Source of the DNA: Hippasteria phrygiana
Taxonomy: Eukaryota > Echinodermata > Asteroidea > Valvatida > Goniasteridae
Direction of reading: 5' to 3'
DNA: 64,000 nt
NCBI GenBank assembly: GCA_037893225.1
Contig: JAZGUH010000195.1
Location: 372,001 to 436,000, forward strand
Part shown: positions 45,281 through 55,093 of the stretch, piece by piece
Layout: each line of letters starts with the position of its first letter
Numbering within the stretch: the stretch's first letter is position 1
Notes under the pieces: generated by a model
What the model was told of the DNA's origin: nothing
Database searches by the model: none
The model's input: only the letters and a program-made list of their open reading frames with translations
Made by a program: the position numbers and the translations under genes

Positions 45281-45643
45281 TCAATATTTTATTGCCCAAC
45301 CGGCCTTACTACTGTCCGTGATGCGAATCTTTTTCTTCCTTTCAGCCAGCAACTCCTCTGCTTCCTGGACGGCTTCGATAGCAGCGTCGGGGTCAGATCG
45401 TTCGATGAGGGCTACCTTGACTTTGTCGAGGGCAATCTCCAGCTTGCCGCAGAACTCGAATTGGGCGATGTTTCCTGGTCTTGTGAGTTCGTCAGCGTCG
45501 AGCTTATTTCTTAGCTCTTTTATCGAGGTAGAACTTTGTTTCGGAGCTGCGATAGCATTAAAGCGGTTATCAAAATAGTCCTTAAATTTTTCGAACACCA
45601 ACGCTGTGTTTGAATCTGAAGCACGATTCTCCTCGGTAGACAT
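45281..45643 (-). pseudogene. gag N-terminal ORF (DIRS-like element 2)
   Basis: ATG at 45,643 opens a 120-codon frame beginning MSTEENRASDSNTALVFEKF and ending in ELLAERKKKIRITDSSKAGW. The RxKxIxIxDxSxxGW end is a feature of DIRS-type gag proteins (recalled from family alignments). The frame stops at 45,281, before the zinc knuckle, because a copy of the 5' leader lies between. Confidence 0.7.
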
Positions 45644-45653
45644 AATCGGCAAT

Positions 45654-45853
45654 GCAAGTATACCAGTAAAGTAAGAGCAAATCAGTAGCTGCATTCAGCG
45701 ATTGTGCAGGAGCCTGAAGTAAGAGGCGTTGGTTGGAAGGTCCATTAAATACTAAACAAACTATTGTTAAGCAAATTGCTGGCGAGGGCGAAGAGAACGT
45801 AAGTAGTTGCGTAATAAGGAATTTGGTCTATGCACCAAACAAAACTAAATTTA
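45654..45853 (-). repeat. Duplicated leader segment, copy B (5' end of element 2)
   Basis: Direct repeat partner of 44,984-45,182, immediately upstream of the gag start at 45,643 on the minus strand. Probably the authentic 5' leader. Confidence 0.85.
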
Positions 45854-45967
45854 TGAGTCATACTTTCCTTTGTTTGCAGTCAGCTTTTATTGGGACCTGC
45901 GCGGCGAGTTGTGTGTGAGCTGATGTTATACTCTAGTATGGCGACTTTGCTTATGCAGCCCTCATAA

Positions 45968-47397
45968 TGCGCCTGTCACACTTTGCCAGATAAGGCAAAC
46001 GCATGAGAAACGAATGTCGATTTTTGGCATCCGTTGATATCCGTTGAAATGCGTTTCATGTCCTTTTTATCCTTTGGATGGACGTTCATCGTCAGGTGAT
46101 GTCCGTCAAAGCGGCCTGAAAACTTTGTGCATGCACAAAATCTTTTCTCGCCAGAAACGGATAGCGAGATCCGGCCCTTGTCCGATGGTTGTGCGTTTCG
46201 TCCTGTATGTGTTCTGTACTTGGTCGTTTTCCACACGTTTCCATCCGCTAGGCGTCCTGCAGGGTCCGTTGCTGCAGGAGATGGGACGAATGGAACGGGC
46301 ATGTACAGCACATCAAACGCATACACACCACATAGCCACAGGACGCCTGCAGGATGCCTGCAGGACGACTACCGGTCAAAACGCATGTAGTTACGGATTA
46401 CAAACGGACAGGACGGCCATAACTGATGATTACAGCATATCTACAGCATATCTACAGCATATCTACAGCATATCTACAGCATATCTACAGCATATCTACA
46501 GCATATCTACAGCATATCTACAGCATATCTACAGCATATCTACAGCATATCTACAGCATATCTACAGCATATCTACAGCATATCTACAGCATATCTACAG
46601 CATATCTACAGCATATCTACAGCATATCTACAGCATATCTACAGCATATCTACAGCATATCTACAGCATATCTACAGCATATCTACAGCATATCTACAGC
46701 ATATCTACAGCATATCTACAGCATATCTACAGCATATCTACAGCATATCTACAGCATATCTACAGCATATCTACAGCATATCTACAGCATATCTACAGCA
46801 TATCTACAGCATATCTACAGCATATCTACAGCATATCTACAGCATATCTACAGCATATCTACAGCATATCTACAGCATATCTACAGCATATCTACAGCAT
46901 ATCTACAGCATATCTACAGCATATCTACAGCATATCTACAGCATATCTACAGCATATCTACAGCATATCTACAGCATATCTACAGCATATCTACAGCATA
47001 TCTACAGCATATCTACAGCATATCTACAGCATATCTACAGCATATCTACAGCATATCTACAGCATATCTACAGCACATCCACAGTATATGCACAGGACAT
47101 GGAACTGATGTTTAACGAATATGTACCGGCCTGCAACTGACACCTCGTGCGTTTTGTCCTGTAGGCATGCGGTGCATGTTCGTTTCTCATGCGTTTGCGC
47201 ACGTTCCACTGTCCTGTATACAATCGCCACAGGTGCGTTGTTTGTGCGTTTTATTCGGCCCCTGGACCGTGCATGTACGCTCCTGCAAAATGGAAATTTA
47301 CACTTTGTCCACCGGATTGACGATTTGACCAACGGATAAACAAAATACCATCCGTTTCTTGTACGTAGGGCCGATCCGGCGATGTGTGACAGGGGCA
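45968..47397. mobile_element. Harbinger-type MITE with TAA duplication and 11-bp satellite
   Basis: The ends TGCGCCTGTCACAC and GTGTGACAGGGGCA are flanked by TAA (45,965-45,967 and 47,398-47,400). The opposite arm of the host element keeps the empty site (GGTCCTTAAGAGGGC at about 51,972), which proves the insertion. About 45% of the element is an 11-bp satellite. No transposase. Confidence 0.9.
46431..47075. repeat. Perfect 11-bp satellite, ~58 copies
   Basis: AGCATATCTAC repeated without visible error for about 645 bp. Because 11 is not a multiple of three but lacks stops in the used phases, it makes open frames of 354 and 229 codons with an 11-residue periodic peptide (YLQHIYSISTA). These are not genes. 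Confidence 0.97.
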
Positions 47398-47493
47398 TAA
47401 GGACCCGCACCTTCTCAGAACTATACACACAATTATTTATGTTATAAGGTACCAGCCTATTTACGGTACCGTACGTGTACAATGCATGTTGAG

Positions 47494-47886
47494 TCAAGCG
47501 AGCGTGGACAGGTAGACGGCCGGGGCTCTTGCTGCTCGAGCCGGCAACCGCAGGGAACATCGTGTGGTCTGGTGCGCGTGAGTCCGGGACAGGATTGGAA
47601 TGCTCGGTGCCTTTAGAGTTGGAATGGCTCCAGCCTTCAAACGAAATTGTGCCTTCAAACCCAGCTGAGTTTTCATACAAACACTATCATCAATGCAGTC
47701 TTTGGCGAAATGTTCTGCACATATTTTCGACCATTTCGACAGCCGAAAATCAAATATTGTATTGTCTACAAAGCGGAGCCACTGTCGCCTTTGAATTCAA
47801 TTTAGCACTGGGAATCGCAGGAAGGTTAGGTCAGGGTTTTTGTCGCTGTTCCTCGTGCAACCCCCAACTACACACGATCGAGGCGT
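47494..47886 (-). pseudogene. THAP-domain protein, left-arm copy
   Basis: A minus-strand frame of 131 codons. It contains RSCVVGGCTRNSDKNPDL, FLRFPVLN, RRQWLRFVD, SKWSKICAEHFAKDC and LKAQFRLKAGAIPTL. This is the full C2CH zinc-finger pattern of a THAP domain (Cys, Cys, FP, W, CxxH), the DNA-binding domain of P-element-type and related transposases. The initiator is ACG instead of ATG and one in-frame TGA follows VLN, so it is broken. The junction into CAEHF is intact here, unlike in the right arm. Confidence 0.75.
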
Positions 47887-48262
47887 AATGACTATCTCAG
47901 AACCATGCTCATACTGAAATAATATCAAAATTAGACAAAATAAACGGGAAAACGGAGGAGTTATGTCGACAAAAACTCTTTTAGCATCATCAACTCCAAG
48001 TACGTACATGCACTAGTGTTTGGCTGTAGCATCAACCGACTCTACACGTGTACGTCACGGGGTCACGTACATACATTTACATACATAATGAGCTTTCGCG
48101 AAACGGGATAAATGGTTCAGAATAACAAACCTTTTTCTAAAATAGAAAATCCCTCTCGTCTGCAAACTAATCTCCATCAGTTAAAAGAGTATTTAAACTG
48201 TCGGAAAAGTCCAAAAAGTCAAAATTGTAATGGGCGTTTTAGTTGCTCTTTAAATCACATTG

Positions 48263-48510
48263 TTTATTTGTTCTTTATATCAGTGTGATCTTGTTTGATT
48301 TCTTTGTTGCATCTGAGAAAATTCAGGCTTTTCGAGTAATTTATATTTACGGATAGTTTGGAGATTTTTCAGACCGTAACAAATGGGGGGCCTCTCCGGG
48401 AAATCGAACAAACATAAGCCATACTTCATTTTGTTTACAATATCGTCATACAAGGTCGCACACTTTGTTATATTGTTGCTAGTTTGTAATCATGGCTTTG
48501 TAATCATAGT
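48263..48510. other. Unassigned spacer between left arm and central ORF
   Basis: AT-rich; TTTGGAGATTTTTCAGACCG occurs at 48,357 and again at 48,511. No gene. Confidence 0.4.
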
Positions 48511-50280
48511 TTGGAGATTTTTCAGACCGTAACACATGGAACTGACATTCCTGGCTTCTCTGGTGGGTTCGTCCAATTTGCCGCAGATAATGTGGACCAC
48601 AAGATTCGAACCTTGGAAGGCAACAACACCTTCCATGGCATGGGGATGATTGCTGCCGTAACACCAGCTACCAAGACCAGCAATAGGTTACCCCAAGTGA
48701 CGTGTCCATGTTGGGGAAGTTCCAATCCTGTTCCACAGGGAGGAAAGTCCTGTGAAACAACTGCAGTGACATACTAGAAGCTTGTCAAAGGTACAGAACC
48801 AGACAGAAGATCTGGACCTCATATGGAAGACAGCCATCCTGTTTGCCTTACCAAGGCCAGCATGGTCTAGAATGATGCAGTTTGTACAGCAGGGCACTCA
48901 CCCAGGGAAATACTTCCTTCGTCTTTCTTCCAATGATTGACATGAGCCCCAGTGACGCCACATGCATCTACTCCACACTGAAGTTTCTATGTGAGCATGC
49001 CCGCCGCCACGATGCCATCCCGTCATCACTTTTCATCAACTACTCTGGTGGAAGGCTCTAAGCCGGAGGGAAGTGACTTGAGCAACATAGTCCTTCGATT
49101 TGAAGGCTTCCACACCGAGATGAGTTTCGTGGCGTCCATTTGGGCATCTCATGGCTTGAACTGGGTTGCAGGAAGTGATAGAGCTTGTCTATGCAGCTAA
49201 TGCCAAGGTGCACATGACAGGGAAGGCGATTGCCCGGGCTGTGCGTGCACACCTTCTTATCGATGGTGTCCTCAATGGCCTAATTCCGTCTGATATACTT
49301 GATGTGGCTCCCCCTCAGCAGCCAGGAAAACCAGAAGATGTGACTCCCCCTCTGCAACCTGAAGCGGCAAAAGATAGCTCCCATCAACTGTCATGAGATA
49401 CAGAAGTATGTGTCATCAGAGAAAGATACCCCTGCTGGAAAAGGAACAGGAAACCCTGATCTGGATGAAGTTGCTGTCCTCTATGCACAGTTGAGGAGGC
49501 TTGGAATGCTGATGTGATGCTCAGAATAAAGGAACTGCTCAAAAGCAAAACGAATCCTGGAAATCCTCTAGCAGGACTGCTGCCGCAGTACATGGAAATG
49601 GTATACATACTTCGCAAGTTTCTCAGAGCTGAACATAGAGGGAATCGGGCACTGCACCTTGAGGCAATATCAGAAATGCTTCCTTTTATCATGGCAGCAT
49701 CTGGGCACAATCTCTACACGAAATCCGCTCGGATTTATGTGCAGCGGATGTGCAAACTCCATGTGGAACATCCAGATGTCTATCGGAGATTTGAAGAGGG
49801 ATTCCATGTGGTCAGACGAAGTGATCGCCTATGGGCTGGCCTGTCCGTAGATCTCCTAATCGAGCAGGTGCTGGTGAGAAGTATGAAAACCAGTGGTGGC
49901 CTCACGAGAGGGTGAGGGATGACAGAGCAGCAACGTTTGACATGACTGCTCTCCATGCTAGCCTGCGCTGATGTCAACAATGCCATACAAGAGCTGACAG
50001 GGGTGAACCACAACACTGGCTAGCACAACAAAGACATAACAGATGCAAGACAAGCACGTGACATGAAGGACACACACTCACAGTTCCGAACCATCTCCAA
50101 GAAAGATACCCCTTCTGCTCGGATCCAAGCTTGCGCAGTGTCTCGACTGGGGTCTATGTGCACCCTTCTGTGAGGATATGTTGATCAGGCAAAGGAAATC
50201 GGAAACATCATCTTGGCCAGCATGGATGGACAAACGACTGCTGAGTATACAAGAAAAGTACAAAGTCCCCATTGAAGATT
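48511..50280 (+). pseudogene. Decayed large TE protein (Academ-like family, N-terminal half)
   Basis: A run of coding fragments in changing frames. QFAADNVDHKIRTLEG and TFHGMGMIAAVTP lie at about 48,570-48,670. FLPMIDMSPSDATCIYSTLK is at about 48,925, DLSNIVLRFEGFHTEMSF at about 49,076, and LQEVIELVYAAN with GKAIARAVRAHLLIDGVLNG at 49,166-49,280. HRGNRALHLEAISEMLPFIM is at about 49,640, LLIEQVLVRSMKTSGGLTRG at about 49,850 and AIQELTGVNHNTG at about 49,985; ITDARQARDMKDTHSQFRT is near 50,035. I recall this series from large invertebrate TE proteins that continue into an XPG/FEN1-like domain of the kind seen at 60,915-60,256; Academ is the likeliest superfamily. At least six frame breaks. Confidence 0.55.
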
Positions 50281-51111
50281 GATGGCGAAGCAGTGCAGGT
50301 GGAGCCTCAACTACTTTTCCAGCGACTCAAAATTTCTGCGAATGTTTCATAACACCTGGCATCAGCGTTCAGGTATGAGCTGTGTAGTCATCCCCCAGGT
50401 ACCAGGGTATGGTAAAGAAAACCTTTAAAACTACTTTCAACCACTTGGATTTCTTAGGACTATTTATATGTCATAGAGGAGACTTTTATGTGTAATAAAC
50501 ATCAGATTTTCCGTTGCAATTTGTGCGAGGTTCACGACTTAATTTTCACAAAATGCCTGTACTATACTAACACAATGTATGGGCGGCTAGACCAAGGACG
50601 TAGTGGAACAGGTGCGACCTGTATTCGTATTTTATGGCAGGTCAAAAGAATAATGGCGCTTGCGGACTGGAGGAAACTCGTGCTTCAGTAATTACCTGGC
50701 TAGTCACGTAACGTACGTTTCTCAAGCGCTATGATATGGCACAAGGCACGAGGCGCAGCTTGCGGGGTAGAAAGTTATTCCAGAAAAGACAACATAATAG
50801 AGCCTGAAAGTTCACCCATGGTAGCGCGCATCCGGAGACCCCGAACAGGAAAATCAACGTGTCAAATTTCTAGTAATGTAAATTTCTTTTTATTCATTGA
50901 GTGGTAAAGAAATTCACCCACTGAAATGGCCTTTACAAAATTCGAATTCGAGGTCGACACGTTTGGAGGTCGATACACGTTTGTGTGTGTGAGTTTGTTT
51001 TTGCATTCAATAGGGGACCTTTAAGAATAGAGGACAATAGGGTCCCCGATTGAGAAAGGTCCCCGTTTGAAAATCGTGTACAAAACCAATGAGGGCCCTT
51101 GCCAAAAAGTT
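50281..51111. other. Unassigned, with dispersed repeat at the right
   Basis: No gene recognised. 50,985-51,110 has GGTCCCCGATTG and AAATCGTGTACAAAACC blocks of the dispersed repeat also found at 22,555 and 52,520. The XPG-like half expected after the central protein is not seen here. Confidence 0.4.
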
Positions 51112-51476
51112 AAAGAGCAACTAAAACGCAATTTTTTGTTTGACTTTTTGGACTTTTCCGACAGTTTAAATACTCTTTTAACTGATGGAGATTAGTTTGC
51201 AGACGAGAGGGATTATTTATTTTAATAAAAACGGGTTGTTATTCTGAACCATTTATCCTGTTTCGCAAAAGCTCATTATGTATGTTAAATGTATGTACGT
51301 GACCCCGTGACGTACACGTGTAGAGTCGGTTGATGCTACAGCCAAACACTATGCATGTACGTACGTGGAGTTGATGCTGCTGAAGAGTTTTTGTCGACAT
51401 AACTCCTCCGTTTTCCCGCATATTTTGTCAAATTTTGACATTATTTCAATATGAGCATGGTTCTGAGATAGTCATT

Positions 51477-51921
51477 ATGGCTCGATCGTGTGTAGTTGGG
51501 GGTTGCACGAGGAACAGCGACAAAAACCCTGACCTAACCTTACTGCGATTCCCAGTGCTGAATGGAGTTCAAAGGCGACAGTGGGTCCGCTTTGTAGACA
51601 ATTACAATATCTGATTTTGAGCTGTAGAAATGGTCGAAAATATGTGCAGAACATTTCGCCAAAGACTGTATTGATGATAGTGTTAGTATGAAAACTCAGC
51701 TGGGTTTGAAGGCACAATTCCGTTTGAAGGCTGGAGCCATTCCAACTCTAAAGGCACCGAGCATTCCAATTCTATCCCAGACTCACGCGCACCAGACCAC
51801 GACGACGTTCCCTGCGGTTGCCGGCTCGAGCAGCCAGAGCCCCGGCCGTCTACCTGTCCACGCTTGCTTGACTCAACATGCATTGTACACGCACGGTACC
51901 GCATGCACTGCATGCGATTGA
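51477..51921 (+). pseudogene. THAP-domain protein, right-arm copy
   Basis: The ATG at 51,477 opens MARSCVVGGCTRNSDKNPDL and reads through LNGVQRRQWVRFVDNYNI to TGA at 51,614 (45 aa). One extra base in AATTACAA, compared with AATACAA in the left arm, shifts the frame. The second part (KWSKICAEHFAKDC, LGLKAQFRLKAGAIPTL) continues in another frame to 51,921, preceded by a TAG. The second half of the C2CH finger (CAEH) is thus cut off from the first. It mirrors the left-arm copy but carries different damage. Confidence 0.75.
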
Positions 51922-52093
51922 GTCTGGTACCTTATAACATAAATTGTGTGTATAGTTCTGAGAAGGTGCGGGTCCTTAAGAGGGCTGCATAAGCAAAGTC
52001 GCCAGACTAGAGTATAGCATCAGCCCACACACAACTCGCCGCGCAGGTCCCAATAAAAGCCGACTGCAAACAAAGGAAAGTATGAATCATAAC

Positions 52094-52519
52094 TAGCTTT
52101 TCAGCAAGAACAAGCCTACAACCCCAATTCTAAATGTGTCTCACAAAGATGTCAACACTTTAAAATATGTTTACCGTAGTGTTACACCCGAATCATGTGC
52201 AAAAAGCACAGTAAGTAATACTAGCCTTAGACAAAAAAATACGTACAGACTCTACGTAAAACATTGTCGTATAATACAGTGACGTCATATGTTTCTACAC
52301 GTATACGTCAATACTCGCGCGATACGGCACGCAGTTGACCTCGGCCTTTTCTGAATCGAGTCAAAGTGGCTCAGAAGGAAAAGGCTCAACAACTTTTTGT
52401 TTTATTTTTCAGAATCATGAAACTTGTTACATTAGTTTTGGGATGCATAAACTATCAGATAAGTCCAAAAAGTCAACAAAAAAGAAATTGCGTTTTAGTT
52501 GGTCTTTAAAGTATGAACA
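52094..52519. other. Unassigned, with a relic of the arm sequence
   Basis: 52,440-52,510 (AGTCCAAAAAGTCAACAAA and TTGCGTTTTAGTTGG) resembles 51,112-51,180 of the adjacent element. No gene recognised. Confidence 0.4.
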
Positions 52520-52862
52520 ATAGGAGGTCCCCGATTGCAGGCGTTTACACACTTGGTTGTGTGTGTGTGAGTATGTATATACCGGCAATCGTGGACCTAG
52601 GACACAAGAATTCGGGCGACCGAACGTCCATGATTGAAAATCGTGTACAAAACATATGGGAGGCCTTCCGAAAAAGTTAGAGTATAAACAAAAAAGGAAC
52701 AATGGGACGTCCACGATTTCAGGTATTTATTCACTTGTGTGTGTGGACGCAGGTATGGTTGTGGGGTAGGTAGAAGAAAGGGCAACAATGGGGACAATGC
52801 TACCCCGCGATTGGGTCTTTAGCAATCGACCTACCCCACAGAGTCCTTACGGTCCCTGAATT
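52520..52862. repeat. Dispersed repeat with GTCCACGATT words
   Basis: CGGCAATCGTGGACCTAGG, ATTGAAAATCGTGTACAAAA and ACGTCCACGATTTCAGG match blocks at 22,560-22,740. It ends at the broken edge of the Ngaro-like recombinase. Confidence 0.6.
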
Positions 52863-52864
52863 TT

Positions 52865-53029
52865 GTGGGCATACACGACCCTCATTTCACTTCCCATTCG
52901 TTCCGTATCGGTGCCGCCACGTCTGCGGCCATGGCCGGTATTCCAGAACAAGAAATTCAGAGGATGGGTCGTTGGCAATCGGGAGTGTATCGCCGATATA
53001 TTCGCATTGCCCCCGAACTTATCCTATAA
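52865..53029 (+). pseudogene. Ngaro-like tyrosine recombinase, C-terminal fragment
   Basis: A 54-residue open stretch reading DPHFTSHSFRIGAATSAAMA (HxxR motif) and IQRMGRWQSGVYRRYIRIAP (Tyr nucleophile region), ending at TAA 53,027-53,029. This is the end of a DIRS/Ngaro-group recombinase; everything upstream has been lost to the adjoining repeat. It is of a third lineage, unlike the two DIRS-like elements at 34.8-45.8 kb. Confidence 0.8.
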
Positions 53030-53141
53030 GGCCCCACCATCCCTCATCCAATAACATTCGCTCCGGCCTTTGTATTTTCTGTTATAATTGCCTAGTAAAA
53101 TTAGTGCGTTTCCCCGTTTTTTTCTTCTACTTTCATGAGCC

Positions 53142-53727
53142 ATGGTCCACCATGCGTACAAGCCTCTGGTGTGGGTGGTCGGGGATTCCTTTGTCCACTG
53201 GACCTCCCGCGTGGCTGCATCGTCAGCATCTGGGGCTGCGCTGAGCGAGATTGTCAACGTGCGATGGCTGGGAAAGCGGGGACTACTTCTGTCCGATTTT
53301 AATGATTTTCTGCACCAGTGCTGGGAGGCGGAACAACATAATCCTGATTATATTATATTTCATGTTGGTTCAAACGATCTTGGGGATTGCCCTAAAAAGG
53401 CAATTTTGGAGGCCGCAAAATCTGCATTGACGGTAACACGTAGTCTGTTACCTCAAACCATAATGTTTTGGTCTTCCATCTTAACCGCGGGTGGCCTATG
53501 CTGGCGCACACCGTCAGAACAAAGTGGAACGTGCCCGGCGAGCCATTAACCGCTGGGTCGCTAATTTAATGCGGTATTCGTCGGGCGGTGTTATTGAGCA
53601 TCCCCAGATTGAGTGGGCCAACACTGATTTATTTACGGAAGACGGTGTCCATTTAAGAGATAATGCATCGGCATTGCTGATAGAGAATTTCTATCATGCC
53701 TTAAAGTTTGCCGTCGACCATTATTAA
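53142..53727 (+). pseudogene. SGNH-hydrolase-like ORF of Ngaro-like element
   Basis: Begins ATG at 53,142 with LVWVVGDSFVHW (block I, GDS). Block III is FHVGSNDLGD and block V is FTEDGVHLRDNA (DxxH). A one-base insertion near 53,490 separates the first frame (to WSSIL) from the second (VAYAGAHRQNKVERARRAIN to the stop at 53,727). About 195 residues in total, as expected for this small domain. SGNH-type ORFs downstream of the recombinase are known in Ngaro-like retrotransposons (recalled). Its role in the element is unknown; esterase activity would be the prediction. Confidence 0.75.
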
Positions 53728-54125
53728 ATTTACATTCTTATCCTTAAGGCCTATTTGGAGGCGGTCAAAACATTGACCGTTTGGCGGAATTTCATTCTAA
53801 ACGCTGCTATAGGCCTCAGCTTTATTATCTGTATACAGAATTCTAAAAGCCTTGATTTTAGTTACGACTCTGCGTGAATGTATGATGATAAAAACATGCT
53901 GGTAAACCAATTTCCTTGAGCAAAAAGCTCAATGACATATCTGGCTTAACGTAGTAATCACGGTACTACTGACCGTGTATATTTATTGATGGATGAAAAG
54001 TTTAATGGAATGTTGGCCCTGTACGAACAAGTGTATTCCACCTGCTAATTGAATTATTATGGTTATAATTGATGTTTCTTGCCGGGCTTGGAATTTGCTG
54101 GGGATACGTTTTGCCCTCATTGTGT
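53728..54125. other. 3' non-coding part of Ngaro-like element
   Basis: Includes AAACATTGACCGTTTGGCGG at about 53,768. No gene recognised; split direct repeats expected for this class could not be paired because the 5' part is missing. Confidence 0.45.
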
Positions 54126-54625
54126 CGGTTCGCGGATCGCTACGACCGGAACTAGGTTATGACATTATTCTATTGGCTTCGGGAAATTAATCAGTTATGA
54201 ATTTGGCTATTTGCATATACGTTATAAGCTTTCGCGGGGATCGCTACGACCGGAAGGTTATTTATCCAGCTACACCACAGGGTTTCGCGAGTCGCAACGA
54301 TCGGAGATCCAGTTTGCATGGTTATGTTATGAGCTATTGGCAAGATATTGGTTTCGCGAATCGCCACGATCGGAGACAAAGATTGGTTTGTGTTAGCTAG
54401 TATAGGTTTCGCGAGTCGCGACGATCGGAGACCCAGTTTGCATGGTTATGTTATGAGCTATTGGCAAGTTATAGGTTTCGCGAATCGCAACGATCGGATA
54501 CCAAGATTTGTTTGTGTGAGCTAGTACATGTTTCGCGAATCGCAACGATCGGGAACCAAGTTGGGTTATGTTATGTGCTATGTCGAGTTAAGTTACAGGT
54601 TTCGCGAAACGCAACGGTCGGAAAC
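54126..54625 (+). repeat. Array of TTCGCGAATCGCAACGATCGG motifs
   Basis: Eight copies of a conserved 20-21 base core at about 54,131, 54,232, 54,286, 54,353, 54,407, 54,477, 54,532 and 54,601. The core is TTCGCG[AG][AG]TCGC.ACGA.CGG. Spacing from the second copy on is 54-70 bp, with related spacers containing TGGTTATGTTATGAGCTA. It lies directly behind the Ngaro-like coding end. Confidence 0.85.
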
Positions 54626-54751
54626 CTAAATTGTTCTGGCAATAAAACTGCTCTGGCCATACGTAAACAAAACCATTACCTTGTCGAAGTTTGAATTCAT
54701 TACGGCTGTCCTGTCGCATGGGGTAATAGAAGATGCTATACATATAAATAA

Positions 54752-54756
<5 letters not shown>

Positions 54757-54811
<55 letters not shown>
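54757..54811. repeat. (TA)n microsatellite
   Basis: About 27 TA units without interruption. A second, shorter TA run lies at 54,996-55,010. Confidence 0.97.
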
Positions 54812-54817
54812 CGAGCT

Positions 54818-54990
54818 TTCCCGCATTAGGGCGACCGGTCTATGGGCATCGTGCATTAAAAAAACTGTAACCTAACCCCATCTCTTCCTGTTGCTTTTAC
54901 CTTAAGGCGACCGGTAATCGGTCTCCCTAAGCCGGTCGGTCGCCCCAAGCCCATAGAAATACGGTGACCGGTCGCCTTATGCTGGAAAAG
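54818..54990. mobile_element. Hairpin MITE with GGCGACCGGT repeats
   Basis: GCATTAGGGCGACCGGTC at the left pairs with GACCGGTCGCCTTATGC at the right, with further GACCGGT words between. It lies between two TA runs at the end of the Tx1/L1-like LINE. Confidence 0.7.
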
Positions 54991-55093
54991 GTCAGTATAT
55001 ATATATATATACATGTACACACCCATATTTACATAAGAGAAGTGAAAATGAACAGATAAAAATAAACCACACTGTTAGTACAAGTCTAATAGT

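Larger units (their letters stand above)
45852..52093 (+). mobile_element. Long-inverted-repeat transposon with THAP gene in both arms
   Basis: The outer ends start TTATGAGTCATACTTTCC at 45,852 and are matched in reverse at about 52,090 (TTATGATTCATACTTTCC). The left arm is 45,852-45,967 plus 47,398-48,262 (split by a Harbinger-type insertion); the right arm is 51,112-52,093. Each arm is about 980 bp and carries one copy of a THAP-domain gene. The centre (48,511-50,280) carries a decayed large TE protein. No clear target duplication was read. Confidence 0.7.

Noticed and set aside
44984..45853. 199-bp direct repeats as LTRs of a small retrovirus-like element
   Set aside because: The interval contains only a gag fragment of a DIRS-like element, with no primer-binding site or polypurine tract recognised; the repeats look like a duplicated leader.
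46044..47108. 354-codon ORF with an 11-residue repeat as a structural protein
   Set aside because: The peptide periodicity is created entirely by an 11-bp DNA satellite, and equivalent open frames occur in another phase.
54126..54625. CRISPR-like look: conserved ~21-bp cores separated by 33-49 bp
   Set aside because: The spacers are related to each other, spacing is irregular, there are no cas genes, and the context is an animal retrotransposon.
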